From: Carnegiea gigantea
Taxonomy: Eukaryota > Streptophyta > Magnoliopsida > Caryophyllales > Cactaceae
Direction: 5' to 3'
Assembly: GCA_029747015.1 (NCBI GenBank)
Contig: JAKOGI010000326.1
Span: 646,033 to 710,032, forward strand
Length of the DNA stretch: 64,000 bases
Shown in pieces: positions 24,697 through 35,239 of this stretch. The notes under the pieces were generated by a model, which worked only from the letters and a program-made list of their open reading frames with translations, searched no databases and had not been told where the DNA came from. Within the stretch, counting starts at the first letter, position 1, and every line of letters begins with the position of its first letter. The position numbers and the translations under genes are program-made.

Positions 24697-24992
24697 TCAA
24701 GAAGTGAGCTATACATGTTTAGGCCCGATTCATTTAGTTAATTTATGGCTGAGATTATAATTCGAAGTGAATGATGTATGTTTAGCTTCGATTCGAATCA
24801 ATATAGTTAATTTATGCCTAAGTTCTTAATTCGAAACGAATTATATATGTTTAGCGTTAATTCGAATGCATATAGCTAATTCATGCCTAAGTTCTTAATT
24901 TGAAATGAATTATATATATTTAGCGTTAATTCGAATGCATATAGCTAATTCATGCCTGAAGATTTAGATTGAAGTGAACTATACATGTTTAG
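24697..24992 (+). repeat. 69-bp tandem repeat array in the solo LTR
   Basis: TAGTTAATTTATG / TAGCTAATTCATG recurs at 24735, 24804, 24873 and 24942, an exact 69-bp spacing, with matching flanks containing TTCGAA and TTTAG. Confidence 0.9.
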
Positions 24993-25372
24993 AACCGAGT
25001 TTAGTATATTCTATTATTACATGCTCGTAAGTCTAATTCAAACCGAGTCAGGCATGTTTGATATCAACTTTAGTAATCTAGTTGACGCGTACTTGAAAGG
25101 TTGATGTGAATAAGTAACTACGACACAACAAATGATTGCCTAAAGTTGTATTATGCTTTAATGACATAAAAGGGGATTGAATGGTAACCTCGATTTAATA
25201 AATGGATGCCATGAGACACATTATACTTAAAGGGGCCTGAATAGGTTCGATTAGTAAGTTCGATGTAAATAACGAACGCTTGGATTCGCATTATGTTTAA
25301 ATAACCTAAATAGGTTCGAAATAGCAACAGTGATATGATGAACAGAAGCTTAGAACCGTATTAGGTCTAAAT

Positions 25373-25730
25373 GACCAAGTTAGCCTAAATAAGTGAGTCG
25401 TTTTTTGTTTAAATAGAGACTCGACTCTTGTTAAGCTTAAATGGTATGAATAAGCATGCTTCGTAAAACGCTTGAATCGCTTTATGCCTAAAATGACCAA
25501 AACAGCCTAAATGAGTGAGTCACTTTATGCTTAAATAGAAATTCGATCCTTGTTAAACTTAAACGGTATGAATAGGTATGTTTAGTAAAACACCTGGATC
25601 GTATTATGTCTAAATGACCATTTTAGCCTAAATAGTGAATTGTGTCATGCTTAAATAAAGACTAGACTCATGTTATGCTCAAACGACGTAATAGGCTAAA
25701 TGTAACTTAGAGTCAATGAATGAATGCCTG
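25373..25730 (+). repeat. About 121-bp degenerate tandem repeat in the solo LTR
   Basis: GACCAAGTTAGCCTAAAT, GACCAAAACAGCCTAAAT and GACCATTTTAGCCTAAAT start at 25373, 25495 and 25616, spacings of 122 and 121 bp. Weaker related units extend upstream to about 25130. Confidence 0.85.
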
Positions 25731-25907
25731 AATCAACGCTTATCTATTCAGTTGAATTATGCCTATACAATAACTTTAGACATAGTATTTGGATGACGAA
25801 CTGAACATGTTTGTGACCCCTAACCACCATACATGAATGCAATCATGTTTCATGCATAGTTGGTGGACGTTCGTTTCAAGTTAAGTTCGTATGAATGCTT
25901 GAATGTT

Positions 25908-25912
<5 letters not shown>

Positions 25913-25948
<36 letters not shown>
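25913..25948. repeat. (TG)n microsatellite in the solo LTR
   Basis: Uninterrupted TG repeats after a short TA tract. Confidence 0.9.
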
Positions 25949-25953
<5 letters not shown>

Positions 25954-28900
25954 CGCATGGTTATAATCGTTGGTTGCAGTGCTCTGCTAATTATTGGTTG
26001 TTTAATTGATAAGTCCAGCATTGGTAAGTTGCATAAGTTATGTATCGCTTTTCAATATATCATAATGATTAGGATGCTAGATTGTGAAATTGAAACCGAG
26101 ATGATAGTTGGATGGTTTGAGGAAGAACCATGAGTGGTTCGAGGTCCTTATGGTACGGTGCTTGTGAGGAGGGAGCCTAGGTTGCAAATTAACCGCAATC
26201 GTGTGGATTGCGAGGCCATGTGTGGCTCATTGTGCTCTTGAAATGATTATGAAGTACTTGAATGTGAGACATGTAAACCCCTTTCCCCTTTTATATATCT
26301 AATATGCATTACGTGTGAAAGTGTGGTGATTTGACAAAAACGTTTCTCGTGTTTTCAAAACTAATAATAGCCATGACTAATAGCAAGCGATGGCCTATTT
26401 CAGCTATACCAATAGTATTTGGGAGTGAATCTGCTTGAACGGGGGAATCCTAAAATGTTTTAGAAAGGTATGAGTTATATAATGAATGATTTTACCAAAA
26501 GAAACAACAAAATTACTAACCGTTATGGCCGATACGCTTTAAGTTGGCTAAGATAATGTGCTGCGGATAATATAATACGATATGAATAATGTTAGCCTAG
26601 GGGATAAGGCCTGGTACTAGGAAACCCTAGAAGACCCTGACGAGGGTAATGTAATGGTCCGATATGTTATGTAGCTATCCCGAGAGTAAGAGCTTAGCGT
26701 GAGCGTTAGGTCTCACTATAGGGTTTAAGAATAGATCTCACCCAATCAGTACCCTGTAATGATCTTATGCCAAATGTATTTTCCTAAGAAGCAAAGAAAA
26801 GCAATTGGCGCTTGGCCATTTTATATGTTTTGAAGGAAAGAAAGCTTTTACGGGCCCTAAGTGGCCATATGGAATGAAGTATGAAAAGTTTTATAAGGGT
26901 CGTTGTACTACCAATACGAAATGAAATCTCCTGTAGAAGGACAAGAATCTCAAGAGGATAAGAAAATATTTTCAGTGAAAGAAAGTTAGTTTTCGATGGA
27001 CGTTTAATGAAATGATTCTCAAGCATGTTTGAATGTGGATTCTTATATCATGTGGCCCTACCCTTTTTGATATCAAACCTGTCTGATTCAAATTCATGAA
27101 ATGAGGAAGAAAGTTTATCATATGTTGAAAGTTTCTACACTTATAACTTCAAAGCATGTGACTTCAAAGAAGATGTGACTTCGAAGCGAGTTTACAAGCA
27201 TTATGATTAATTATGTGTGTTTTCAAGGTGGCATATGGTCTTGTTTTTATAAAGTTTCACGTAATATCCTTTGAAGTGCATGTTGAGTATAAGCGATAGT
27301 GCATCCAATGTTTATGTTTCGGAATCAAACGTTATGTAAGCAAATTTCCAGCATGCCACCGTTAATCGAAACTAAGAACCCATCATGCTTGAATGTCTAG
27401 TCAAGAGTCCATAGTATGTGATATGTCGCTTAGTATAACTATAGTATTACCTAACTGCTCGTTAAGTGGATATTATAAGTAATATTGCTTGTAAAGTCTT
27501 GTTTTAAGGAGTGGAGGAACACTCACTGAGCGTGTGGTAGCTCACTTCATTTCCTTTCTCCTTTTTCCCCCTCCCAGGTGATGAATAAATGGAAGAACCT
27601 GCCTGTCTTCTAGGACTGCTAGTTGCTCCTACAGATGTGCCTGTGATGTGATGTTGTGATGTTGTATGAAGTAATGTTTTGATAAATGAAGTGCATGGAA
27701 TGAGCATATAGCGGCTCTAGCTATGTAAACTTATGTAAATTATTGTAATGCGTGTTTGTAAAGGCTTAAGCCTCACCCGCAAGTGTGTAACTCGTTGGGA
27801 ACCTCTAGTTTACTTTGAGTTTTGGTTAATATGCCACAGGTACCCTAAAGTTCACGATGACAACATTAGAAATGTCGTAATTACAGAAGGAACTCTTGCA
27901 GTTTCATTCCAGTATTTTCCAACTAAAATAAAGTTAGGTAAAATCTTAAAGAAAGTCAATAGAAGAAGAGCCTTAGGGGTTTCCCTCGGGGGATCCTGGC
28001 GGTGTGACATCCCTGGTAGGTAGCAGGGGTGTTACAATGTAACCAATAAACATTTTGTTGTCAACATTAACTCCAAGTCGAATGTGTAATGTCAGAGTTT
28101 TAACAAAGCTAGTAAGGTCAATGTTTTCTTCTTTTATCAGGTTCTCTATGATTCTTCTCTTGTTGTTCGGGCCAATGTCTGTTATATTGTGGTTGACATA
28201 TGTTGTTATTCTCCTATGACTTTTGTAATCGCACTTTCATGTCCTTTTTTAGAAGTGAAGTAATTCTTGTTGCAACTCCCTTCTCAATTTGTGTTGCTAA
28301 AACACCAAAAAGTTTTGCTATTGCCAAAAGTTTAGATACATGACAGTGATGAAATGGTTCAATTGAAGAGGCATGAAAATCGAATAAGAATATGGGCATT
28401 GATTTGAAGAATCTGCATTTTATTTTATGGTTGAATGGAACCCTTCTGGTTGTTCCCGATGAAGAATTTGGTGCAATGAGTTGGTGTCTTCCAGTGTGAT
28501 AAAGGCTAAATTTGATAACAAAAACATGCTATAACTAGGGAGCTACACTTTTAGGTTGATGTGTTTGCATATTTTTCTCGGCACTTTTCACATGGACAGG
28601 CTAGACTTGCCATATTGAGCTATCATAATGAGATTAAGACTTACCATATCATACATACCAATTGAACTGCTCAATAGCATTATCATGTGCGATTTTATCT
28701 TCTTCTTTTGGTTAATTTGTCATTGCTATTTGTTGTTTCTAGCATTGTTAAAGGGTACTTTGTATGGTGGTTGCGTTTGGCAATTTTTCTAGTATGTTGG
28801 ACAGTGCAGTTAGTTTGATTCTTTATCTTGTTGCTTTGCCTGGTTTTTCCACTTTGTTACTCTGGTCTAGCATTATGTGTTTTTTTCCCCCTTGTTTTTG

Positions 28901-30428
28901 TTTTCTCTAATTTAGCACTATGTGGGGTTTCACCTGTTCACAACTATGGGGCATTTTTGACTGTACATGACAAGGTGTGTTTAAAATTTTTTTGGGGGGG
29001 GGGGAGTGGAGGGACACATATTTTAGGGGTGCAGTAAGGAAGAATTGTTGGACGCAAAAACAATATACAGGTGCACCACTTTTGAAAATTTTCTAGATGC
29101 ATGTTGGTTCATGTATTAAATGACGTATTATGTTAAATCAGGAGCTCCTGTAAGCATATGTAAGTTAGTTACATTGGTTCATGTAAGCATATATATGGGC
29201 CAACCATCTAGTTAAGTAGTAATTTGCGTATGGTTCTAGAAATTTTAAGAATCGCGAACACTTATAGCCTAGGAGGCAAAGGCGTGGCAAGTACTTGTTG
29301 TGTATGTTTTGCTATCACGAAAACTTGAGTCCTAATCTAAATGATTCCTTGCAGGTAAGTTAGCAAAGAACCGATCGAGCCAAAGAGAACATACAGGTAC
29401 AAATAAAACATCCACCCTTCTTTTCAAATTTTATTGATTTATCTTGGATGCAAGGAGTTTCTGATTTTATTCAAGATTCAGTTGAATGTTTTCTTTTAAG
29501 GACTAATTGAGCAAAATTCTAAATGAAAAGTTATTCGCTACTCTTAAGCAACCTCCAAATAAGAGTTTGCTTTTTATTTTCATGTTGGAATTGTGGGTCT
29601 TGGTAATGTTTGCACTTAAACTACAGTGATTGTGGTTCTATTGTTGGTTGCACTCAATTTTTCTATTTTACAATTCTGTTAGAGACCTGCATTCTCCATT
29701 TTATGCACGATTACTAAGGTGCCGATACCAGTTGTAGTTGTAGCGTTAAATGTTATTTAACCTGTGCCCTTGCTAGATTAGTCCCAATGTGTGACAATTG
29801 TGACGCTATAATTATATTCATGGTTGTAGTTCTCTAATATTGGTTGAAGTCAATTGTGTTCTAATGTTGCAATTACTTAAAACAGTTTTGTTTTGTCGTC
29901 GTTTCCATCCCTTGTTGTTGTTGGTGCTAGTGCTCTTCGAAGCAACAAACTCCTTGCTGCTATTATTTGTTACGTACGTATCTTGTTGCTGCACCTTTTA
30001 CTCTTTGCAGTGACAAATATAGTTTTTTCAATAATTCCTTTATTCTTTGTCTCATTTCCCAAACCGGTTGCATTCTGGAGTTAACTTCTCCAGTGAAGAG
30101 AATGAAGTTGAAGATTAGATTCATATTCTTACAGAACTTAGGCATGCTTTCAAAGTGTAGTTATAACTAGTGATTATAGGTCCAACAAGTACTTTTCCGA
30201 TTTATGTTCGATTAGGTATAACAAAAAAATTAGTAGGATGGATATTCAAAACAATGCAAGAATATTTGACTTTGTTTTACTTAGACTTTGTTACCTACAT
30301 CTACGATTGATAATTTTTTCAGGAACTAGTACTGTGCAGTACTAGTTGTTTGATGTATATTGATCTGTTTAGTTAATATGTTGGTTAATTTAATTTGTCG
30401 GAGAATAGGTACATATATATATATATAT

Positions 30429-30472
<44 letters not shown>

Positions 30473-30639
30473 CTCAGGATCCTTAAATTATTTGTTTTAT
30501 GTAGGATAGTGCTGGCAATTAATATAAATGCTATTAATTTAAAAGTAGAATAATTGTATAAAATTGTTCTACTTTTAAAATAATAGATTTTATATTAATT
30601 ATCAGCGTTTTATTTTTTTAAAATTAAAATGATACTAAC

Positions 30640-30905
30640 AACACTTATAAGTGTGGGGGAAATTATGATTTTTTACATCTCTCAAAGTGGGGATATCATA
30701 AAATGCCCACACTTTTATTGTGAGTAATTAGTGCTTGCCCCCCATTTATAAGTGTGGGCAATAGAGCTCTATCCACATTTGCAATAAGTGTGGAGAACAA
30801 TTCCACACACTTGAGTTCCCTACACTTAGCTTAAATGTGGGCAACTATTATTGCTACACTTTTAAGTGTGGTTATCAGCAAAATTAAATGTGGAAGAAAG
30901 CAATC
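30640..30905. repeat. CACTA subterminal repeat cluster (copy 2, right end)
   Basis: Same AAGTGTGG / CCACACTT array as at 4390-4663, next to the right terminal inverted repeat. The left end has the matching shorter cluster at 21080-21170. Confidence 0.8.
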
Positions 30906-30917
30906 TTTTTTGTAGTG

Positions 30918-30954
<37 letters not shown>

Positions 30955-30972
30955 ATATACATACATACATAC

Positions 30973-31018
<46 letters not shown>

Positions 31019-31071
31019 ATACATATAATATATATATATAATATATATATATATAGATATATATAATATAT

Positions 31072-31117
<46 letters not shown>

Positions 31118-31196
31118 CTATATATATATGTATATATATATATATATATATGTACATATATATATATATATATATGTACATATATATATATATATA

Positions 31197-31262
<66 letters not shown>

Positions 31263-31340
31263 CACACACCCACCCACCCACACACACATATATATATATA
31301 TATATATAATACACATATTATATGTCTCTCTCTCTCTCTC

Positions 31341-31395
<55 letters not shown>

Positions 31396-31405
31396 CATAT
31401 ATATT

Positions 31406-31443
<38 letters not shown>
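30918..31443. repeat. TA/TG/CA/TC microsatellite right of CACTA copy 2
   Basis: (TA)n with (TG)n, (CA)n, CCCA and (TC)n islands. Frames of 100-160 codons here are Tyr/Ile repeats read on both strands and are not genes. Confidence 0.95.
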
Positions 31444-31444
<1 letters not shown>

Positions 31445-31449
31445 CTAGT

Positions 31450-32120
31450 AAATGTTTGAGTCTAGTGAAATTTAATATTGTTTGACTGTCAACAGATAGT
31501 GAGTTTAATGACTTGGGGGCAATTTTTTTAAAGGGAAAATTTAAATTTACTTTCTAGCCAATAATATTGTGTCAACTGTGAATCACATGCCAATGTATTC
31601 ACTTTTACCATTACGCTCAAAAAAAAATGTTATGGGCATTTGGAGTACTTATGTAACTGCTTGCGTAGTAAATATTGTAAACTATTTAGTTATAGAAATC
31701 CTAATTATTGAAAACATTTTAATAGACACTTATGAGTTTATCATTTCTTGTTATGATTGGCTTGGATAGTGATTCATCCCTACTCTATTTGTTTTTTGTA
31801 GGTTTATTTATATTTTGCCTTATTATTTGATGCCTACCTTAGGTGATACCTTTTTTTGTAATGTTAGTTGATTCCACTCTTGTGCTAATACCCGCCTAAG
31901 ATACGAAAAAAATTAACGACAATAGGTTTTTTGTAACAACTACTATAACTGCATAATGCAGAACCGCATAAATTATTATTTTTATTAATTATTATTGTTT
32001 AATTAAATTTTACAAAGGTACTGTATAATGCTTGCAACTCAAAAGGAAAAAGAAAAAACAATTGACCAGTGACATAATGACAAATGTAACTCAAATAGCA
32101 ACACATTCAATTTTATATTA
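31450..32120. other. Intergenic, nothing recognised
   Basis: AT-rich. A short stretch near 31945-31960 resembles the ACAACCACTATAA motif seen at 16190 and 17430. Confidence 0.4.
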
Positions 32121-32123
32121 TAC

Positions 32124-32487
32124 ACTAGTATTAAACCCATGTTTAGCATGAAATGCTATATTTTTCTACTTTTAATAAATTTCTATTTAATAAGTCAATA
32201 TGTGTGTAATAATATGTTATCTAGCGCAACCCTTATTTGTCACCCACCAAAATAAATTAACTATTTTGATAAATAATAGTTTAAAAGTTCAATATAATTT
32301 TAAGTGAACCATTGAATTATATAAATAAATTTGATACATCCAGTTACTCTTGCTAATACATCTGAATTAAGATCTAAAATCAATAATTTAGAAAAGAGAA
32401 AGAAAAAAGATATTCATGTCAAATGAGTGATCACCAAGTAGTGAAGGTGTGATTACTCAATTTTAAGTATAGTTATATAGATAGATA
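32124..32487 (-). mobile_element. Short non-autonomous Helitron, minus strand
   Basis: Read on the minus strand, the 5' end is TCTATCTATATAACTATAC followed by TTAAAATTGAGTAATCACAC. The 3' end has a hairpin around GCTAAACATGGGTTTAATA and finishes CTAGT near 32124. Both ends match the plus-strand element at 57891-58860. Helitrons lack inverted repeats and target duplications, so the 5' boundary, which sits in a (GATA)n run, is approximate. Confidence 0.6.
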
Positions 32488-32489
32488 GA

Positions 32490-33382
32490 TATAGATATAA
32501 TTTTGTTAATTTTTTTTTATCCTTTCTAAATTAATCTTTTATTTCTACTTGTGACGTTGCTGAAACTTCAATAAGAGGGATGGGGTGATCTAGAGCTGTT
32601 GTGGAGTTGTTTCTATATGAATACACTTTCATAGGCAATCTACTGTAATTTTTGTTTGGTAATTTGATTGTTTTCAGTGTTTGATTTAGTTCAAATCCAA
32701 ATCTGCATCATATATATAAAATTTCGCCTTAAAAGTAAGGTTCAAATATAACATCTTTATTATGAATTTCAAAGATATTGATTGTATTAAACTCTAAACT
32801 ACTAAACCTTTTTCGCTTCCTGTTATGAGTGTCTCAAATCATGATACCATCAAAGGTTAGTATTATGTTAACAATGAAAACATTATATTATTCTCATCCG
32901 AAACCCCAAGTATGATGCAATCGCTAAATCATGATACCCTCAAAGGTTACTACTACGTTAACAAGAAATTGATTGTATTGAACTCTGAACTACTAAAACC
33001 TTTTTAGCTGCCTATATTGTCCCTAGTAATAATCACTTAATCTACCCACAAAGAATTAAAAATGTCAATATTTTTCATGGCCTCCACCTAGTGGTAAATT
33101 CGATCCTATACGATTATCTTACTATCCTCCATCAACTGTTGCTCAGAAAGTATCACCTATAACATGGGGGGACTAAGGAAATCTCAGTTGGCAACAAATT
33201 TACTTGAATGAAGTTATAGGCTTAATTAGCTCACCTCAATGATGCATATCACACAATACCTTTCATTTTAGACTTGTCTCATTTATAGATACACAGGAGG
33301 GACAGAGAGACAATCAAGGGGTTGGGGGGAACTCGCTGGGAACTCGCCCATATCTTATTTGCAGACAAGTTGCAGGCATTTC
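32490..33382. other. Intergenic and FAO 3' flank
   Basis: No gene was recognised. A local duplication lies at about 32838-32990 (AATCATGATACC(A/C)TCAAAGG occurs twice, and GATTGTATT(A/G)AACTCT occurs twice at about 32780 and 32963). I could not pick a convincing poly(A) signal for FAO. Confidence 0.45.
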
Positions 33383-35239
33383 TTATGCTTTCTTCCTCTT
33401 TAGAGACTCGAGAACTGATTGAGCCGTACAATAAGAAGTAGCCTGGATTGTGACCATAGGATTTACACCCAATGCAGTAGGAAAGACACTTGAATCTGCC
33501 AAATAAAGCCCTTCAACTTCCCATGTTTCTCCCCTTTGGTTGACAACCGAGTTCTTTGGGTCTAACCCCATTCTGCAACTCCCCATCTGGTGGGCGGAGG
33601 CAATGGTAGTGTACAGTGGTTTTATTGCCCTTGAACTCTCTCTCTTCACAAGCCTCTCAAACTGATCGCTACTCGCTTTCTTTACATTTATGCTCGTGCC
33701 ACTAAATTGGTGGGTCCCTACCTCCTCTGCCCCTGCAGCTGCTAGTATCCTTAGCATCCTTTCTATACCTTTCTTAAGCTTTGCCTCATCAATGGGGTTC
33801 AATTTATAGGTGACATCAAATGGGTTAGGAGACGAGACAATGGTCCCGGACCCCACGTCACGGACTAAGGTGAAGATGTGGGCAGTGCGGGAAAACCGCG
33901 CCATTCGATGCTTGAAATCCGGGCCTGAGATCCAAGGCATGACACCAGCAAATAGGCCTGGGTGCATGGACGGGGTTTGGATGATAGCCTCATAATCGGA
34001 GCCAGATTTATCTGCGGGATCAGCAGCTATGGTCGACATAGCTGACATGATCGGCCCCTCGTAGCTCTTTCCACTTTCATCCGCTTCAGGGAAGTAACCC
34101 CACGCCATGACCACCGGATGGAGGTGCAAGTTTTTCCCTATATTTGAGTTTTTAAGCCCACTTTTCTTTAACAAGGTTGGGGTGTTTAGTGCTCCACAAG
34201 AAACAATTGTAGCCTTAGCCTCTATAAGACAAGGTTGCGACTCTCCATCCAACTTAAATGCCACCCCACTGGCAGTATCCCGACCTTTGCCATTGTTCCT
34301 CCTTTCACGGAGCACCTTGATGACTTCACATCCGGAAAGGATTACGCCGTTTCCAGAATCTACTAGATCCTTAAGCCAAGTCTCAGACACGCCCTTTTTC
34401 TTCCCATCCTTGCAGCCTAGACTGCACCAACCACAATAATGTTCTGCAGGGGCGTTTCGTGGAACATTCTCAATAGGGTACCCTAGCTCTAAGCAACCCT
34501 TTCTTAGAACCATGTTGTTAAGCCCTTCTTTAGGGCATTCCTTTCGGACCTCCATCTTTTCACATACCACATCTAAAGCCTCCTTAAAGAGAGGGCTCTC
34601 AAAGATCTCCAATTCATGCCTACCTGCCCACTCTCGCATCACGTGCTCCGGGGGTCTTATTGAGGCTGCCCAGTTAATTGTTGAACCACCGCCCACCGTT
34701 GATCCTGCGAGAATCTCTACCCCCATGTCACGTGTTGTTAGCATCCCTGCACCTTCATACATTTGATCCAATGTGGGGCCCTCTAAGAGAGAGAGATTCG
34801 ACCTAGCGTAATACTCCCCCTTCTCTAAAACCAATACCTTGTAGCCAGCTGAGGCTAAGACTCCGGCCACCACTCCACCCCCACTGCCGGAGCCCACCAC
34901 AACGGCATCACATCGAATGGACATTACCGGTTGATTTTGTTTCTTCTGGCGCTTGACCGACACGTGGAACCCGGCATGGCGAAGGGATTCAGCCAGGATT
35001 TCTTTGGGCCGGGTGCGTTGTACACTGATCACTCCTCTATAAAGTGGGCCATAAAGATCTTCCTTTGTTTTGAAGGCATTGGGTTGGTCTTGTCCTTTTG
35101 TGTTTGGGCCTTGTATGGGCCTGGATACCAAGTAGTTTAGTTGATGATTTAATGTGTTGGGCCTCTTGGATTTGAAATCTGGGTCTGGCCCATCGTAGCC
35201 GATTCCCTTCCAGGATGGGTTATCCCCCTTTTCATCCAC
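33383..35239 (-). CDS. FAO: FAO exon 3 (FAD/GMC catalytic domain)
   Basis: The acceptor is CTGACAG before GTGGATGAA. One uninterrupted 618-codon frame ends LKRKKA-stop. It contains the linker, Rossmann FAD motif, CGWC block and C-terminal HQMGSCRMG and GVNPM active-site blocks in family order. Confidence 0.95.
   Translation of the reverse strand: MDEKGDNPSWKGIGYDGPDPDFKSKRPNTLNHQLNYLVSRPIQGPNTKGQDQPNAFKTKEDLYGPLYRGVISVQRTRPKEILAESLRHAGFHVSVKRQKKQNQPVMSIRCDAVVVGSGSGGGVVAGVLASAGYKVLVLEKGEYYARSNLSLLEGPTLDQMYEGAGMLTTRDMGVEILAGSTVGGGSTINWAASIRPPEHVMREWAGRHELEIFESPLFKEALDVVCEKMEVRKECPKEGLNNMVLRKGCLELGYPIENVPRNAPAEHYCGWCSLGCKDGKKKGVSETWLKDLVDSGNGVILSGCEVIKVLRERRNNGKGRDTASGVAFKLDGESQPCLIEAKATIVSCGALNTPTLLKKSGLKNSNIGKNLHLHPVVMAWGYFPEADESGKSYEGPIMSAMSTIAADPADKSGSDYEAIIQTPSMHPGLFAGVMPWISGPDFKHRMARFSRTAHIFTLVRDVGSGTIVSSPNPFDVTYKLNPIDEAKLKKGIERMLRILAAAGAEEVGTHQFSGTSINVKKASSDQFERLVKRESSRAIKPLYTTIASAHQMGSCRMGLDPKNSVVNQRGETWEVEGLYLADSSVFPTALGVNPMVTIQATSYCTAQSVLESLKRKKA

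Larger units (their letters stand above)
23753..28036 (+). mobile_element. Giant solo LTR (4284 bp) nested in CACTA copy 2
   Basis: Begins TGTAAGGGCC and ends GGGGTGTTACA, so termini are TG...CA with a TGTAA/TTACA inverted repeat. It is flanked by a perfect 5-bp duplication ATGTA at 23748-23752 and 28037-28041. CACTA copy 1 has the single empty site ATGTA at 1756-1760 with the same sequence on both sides. There is no primer site, polypurine tract or polyprotein frame, so it is best read as one LTR left by unequal recombination. The GGGGTGTTACA end and large size resemble LTRs of the Tekay/Del chromovirus group; a LARD-type element is the alternative. The strand is inferred from a TATA-like box at 24440. 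Confidence 0.85.
21044..30917 (+). mobile_element. Complete CACTA (En/Spm) transposon, non-autonomous, carrying a nested solo LTR
   Basis: Left terminus CACTACAAAAAA at 21044-21055 and right terminus TTTTTTGTAGTG at 30906-30917 form a 12-bp perfect inverted repeat. The flanks read TAT on both sides, consistent with a 3-bp duplication but not diagnostic inside (TA)n. Subterminal AAGTGTGG-type repeats occur at both ends (21080-21170 and 30640-30905). Total 9874 bp; about 5.6 kb without the nested LTR and its duplicated target. No transposase was recognised, so it would depend on enzyme from elsewhere. The longest internal frame is 21261-21695 (minus, 144 aa), unrecognised. Confidence 0.9.

Noticed and set aside
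24697..25730. CRISPR-like array
   Set aside because: The repeats are contiguous tandem units without unique spacers, in plant DNA.
27748..28023. 91-codon frame near the right end of the solo LTR
   Set aside because: It lies within the terminal part of the LTR, has no recognised motif, and ends just before the terminal GTTACA; a chance frame is more likely.
30831..31485. Open frames of 100-160 codons on both strands
   Set aside because: They are translations of TA/TG/CA microsatellite (Tyr-Ile-His-Thr repeats) and overlap in several frames.
33810..35140. Plus-strand frames of 60-110 codons
   Set aside because: Antisense shadows of FAO exon 3, which has strong family motifs in the minus frame.
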